Positions 62,524-64,000 of a stretch of 64,000 nucleotides of DNA are shown here, one piece after another. The notes under the pieces were generated by a model, which was not told where the DNA came from, made no database searches, and saw only the letters and a program-made list of their open reading frames with translations. This stretch comes from Botryococcus braunii. Taxonomy: Eukaryota > Chlorophyta > Trebouxiophyceae. The DNA lies in the NCBI GenBank assembly GCA_002005505.1, contig KV908506.1, forward strand, positions 55,001-119,000, in the 5' to 3' direction. The position numbers and the translations under genes were made by a program. Every line of letters starts with the position of its first letter. Position 1 is the first letter of the stretch.

Positions 62524-62980
62524 GGCTGTCGTTGACACTCCATACGTGGATGGTACCTGCACACTAGCTGGCTGAACCATCGAGGGGTTAGAAATTTGGC
62601 TCAGTGTTGAAGCAGGTAGTGTAATTGGGATGATACCCCCAGTAGCCAGAGGAACATACACAGTTGTTGCTTGAGAACTAGCTACAGTTGCTACCGAAGT
62701 GTTTATACCACTAGCTATCGCTAGGACACTAGCTGGATAAATCGTCACAGCAGGATGTTGCGTTGTAGGGAAGTGTAAAGGACCACTGCTAAGTGTCCTG
62801 GACCCTGAAACTGCAGACTGTGGAGGTCTGCGCACAATCCTTGGAGCACTGGAAACTTGTACAGGATTAATCCTCACAGCTCTCCTATTACTGCTAGGGT
62901 CTAAAGGTAGATTGGGGTGCATACCACCTGGAGGGACGATGCTTGAGCTCACAGTAGGAACCAGTTCAGCTAAGGGTTTT
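62524..62980 (-). pseudogene. gag: E gag, Ser/Thr/Pro-rich N-terminal segment
   Basis: Open from the A4 boundary (KPLAELVPTVSSSIVPPGG) to VQVPSTYGVSTTA at the F2 junction. Low-complexity Ser/Thr/Pro/Val; the true start lies beyond A4, outside the window. Confidence 0.6.
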
Positions 62981-63681
62981 TGTTAAGTTGTGAACATACA
63001 TTATAGAATGCCTTGTGCTTTAGGTGATCTTCAAATGTACATTATTAGGATACGGGTCCACTATCCACATAAGGTACCTCAAGACACGTTCGGATGAGGT
63101 CTATTTCGAACATAAGGTACAATCTGATCTAGATTACGCGTTAGTGTGACAGGACTATTAAAGCTGCGATCACCGCATAGTCGAGCAACTGGTTTGGAAA
63201 GATACTGGGCACATAAGGATGCCAGTCTTGTTCATGCAGTTGCATGTGTCTAAAGAGCAGACAGTCGTCAAGGACTGTAGCTGGAGAGGCACGAACTTAC
63301 GACCTGTCTGCTTGCTTACAGGTGCGGTGACGCAGGGTGTGTATTGGTAATGTGTTCATGTTTGATTGCTTGTTTGTAAGTGAACCATCTTAGTGGACAA
63401 TCAAGTCTCCCAAACAGCTAAGGGACGGAGTCTTGATTGAGTATAGGAAGGTACTTGCTTTCAGCCGTCAGGAGCTTATCCGTGTGTAGATGCTCATTGA
63501 CAGATCAACATGTAACGGAACTGGTTTGGAAAGATACTGTGCACATAAGGATGCCAGTCTTGTTCATGCAGTTGCATGTGTCTAAAGAGCAGACAGTCGT
63601 CAAGGACTGTAGCTGGAGAGGCACGAACTTACGACCTGTCTGCCTGCTTACAGGATACGCCACTGCCCATAACCTTTTACA
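62981..63681 (+). repeat. 5' LTR of A4, long form
   Basis: 701 bp. Repeat copies at 63187-63321 and 63519-63653 (135 bp). Copy 1 ends GCTTACAG|GTGCGGTG, copy 2 GCTTACAG|GATACGCC; cassette 63322-63653 is 332 bp. Confidence 0.93.
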
Positions 63682-63714
63682 GGTTATGGGCCCACGCCCT
63701 TCCAGCTGAGCCAA
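63682..63714 (+). other. Primer-binding site of A4
   Basis: GGTTATGGGCCCACGCCC, identical to A1. Confidence 0.85.
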
Positions 63715-64000
63715 GGGCAGACAGGAGTGCATGGCATCATCGGATGCATCTGTACTGGGTTTTCCACGGACTCGCCTGACGGCAAGAAGAAGTAAAAAAG
63801 GAACAACTGGATATACACTCAGAGGGCCTACCGACAGAGTCTTCAATCTCTTAAGAAGTTTTTTTTTTTTTTTTTTTTTCGTTAAGTGACCTGAGATTAT
63901 CACCCGTCGTCGTTGTCGTGAGACCGTCAGTAGGTCCGGGTGGTCAGGCAATTGAATTGCTGAAGAATATTTTGCATATCTTGCATATTAAGGGTACATG

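Larger units (their letters stand above)
62981..64000 (+). mobile_element. Copia-type LTR retrotransposon A4, 5' end only
   Basis: Long-form LTR 62981-63681, primer-binding site 63682, and a leader nearly identical to that of A1 (poly-T run, GGTCCGGGTGGTCAGGCAAT) to the window end. The left flank GTTTT (62976-62980) would be the TSD. Inserted in E gag. Gag-pol should follow just outside. Confidence 0.92.

Overview
Eukaryotic nuclear DNA, most likely from the green (plant/charophyte algal) lineage. The reasons are that the first exon resembles plant TT9/CLEC16A proteins, split genes carry GT-AG introns, and 51 kb is packed with nested Ty1/copia-type LTR retrotransposons. The species cannot be fixed from the sequence.

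Left part (1-13.2 kb): the start of a CLEC16A/TT9-like gene on the minus strand (101-389); a multi-exon plus-strand gene for an unrecognised multi-pass membrane protein (about 2.7-10.6 kb) whose exon phases agree at nearly every junction; and introns largely filled by (GT)n, (GA)n and (CT)n microsatellites. An LTR relic (11.5-12.06 kb) and a ~1 kb C/CT tract follow.

Right part (13.2-64 kb): a retrotransposon nest that can be taken apart by 5-bp target-site duplications (TSDs). Family labels A-G are mine. A1 (+, 13823-38533) holds A2 (-, 15997-23072, TSD CTCTT) and C1 (-, 24703-35942, TSD GTCAG); C1 holds B1 (-, 27419-33774, TSD GTTGT). To the right, an old degenerate gag gene (E, -) is split by C2 (+, 39490-61083, TSD GTATC), by two opposite-facing ~490-bp solo-LTR-like copies (F; TSDs AGGAT and GGCTG) and by A4 (+, 62981 to beyond the window). 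C2 holds D (-, 43743-57975, TSD AGAAG), and D holds B2 (+, 47620-54612, TSD GTCTC). Each full element has gag with a CCHC knuckle, a DSGA/DSGAT protease, an HHCC/DDE integrase, a YVDD reverse transcriptase and RNase H, in copia order. Only B1 keeps one uninterrupted 1,737-codon frame; the others carry stops, frameshifts or deletions.

Two features stand out. First, LTRs of five separate families contain a direct repeat of about 135-145 bp whose first copy ends in CAG|GT and whose second ends in AG, so a 328-482 bp stretch looks like a GT-AG intron; two elements (A1, B1) have short LTRs lacking exactly this stretch. Second, the primer-binding sites of all families match the anticodon arm of initiator tRNA-Met (GGGCCCATAACC), which implies priming by a 5' half-tRNA as known for Drosophila copia. 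Family C also carries an intact 174-codon ORF of unknown function ahead of gag.
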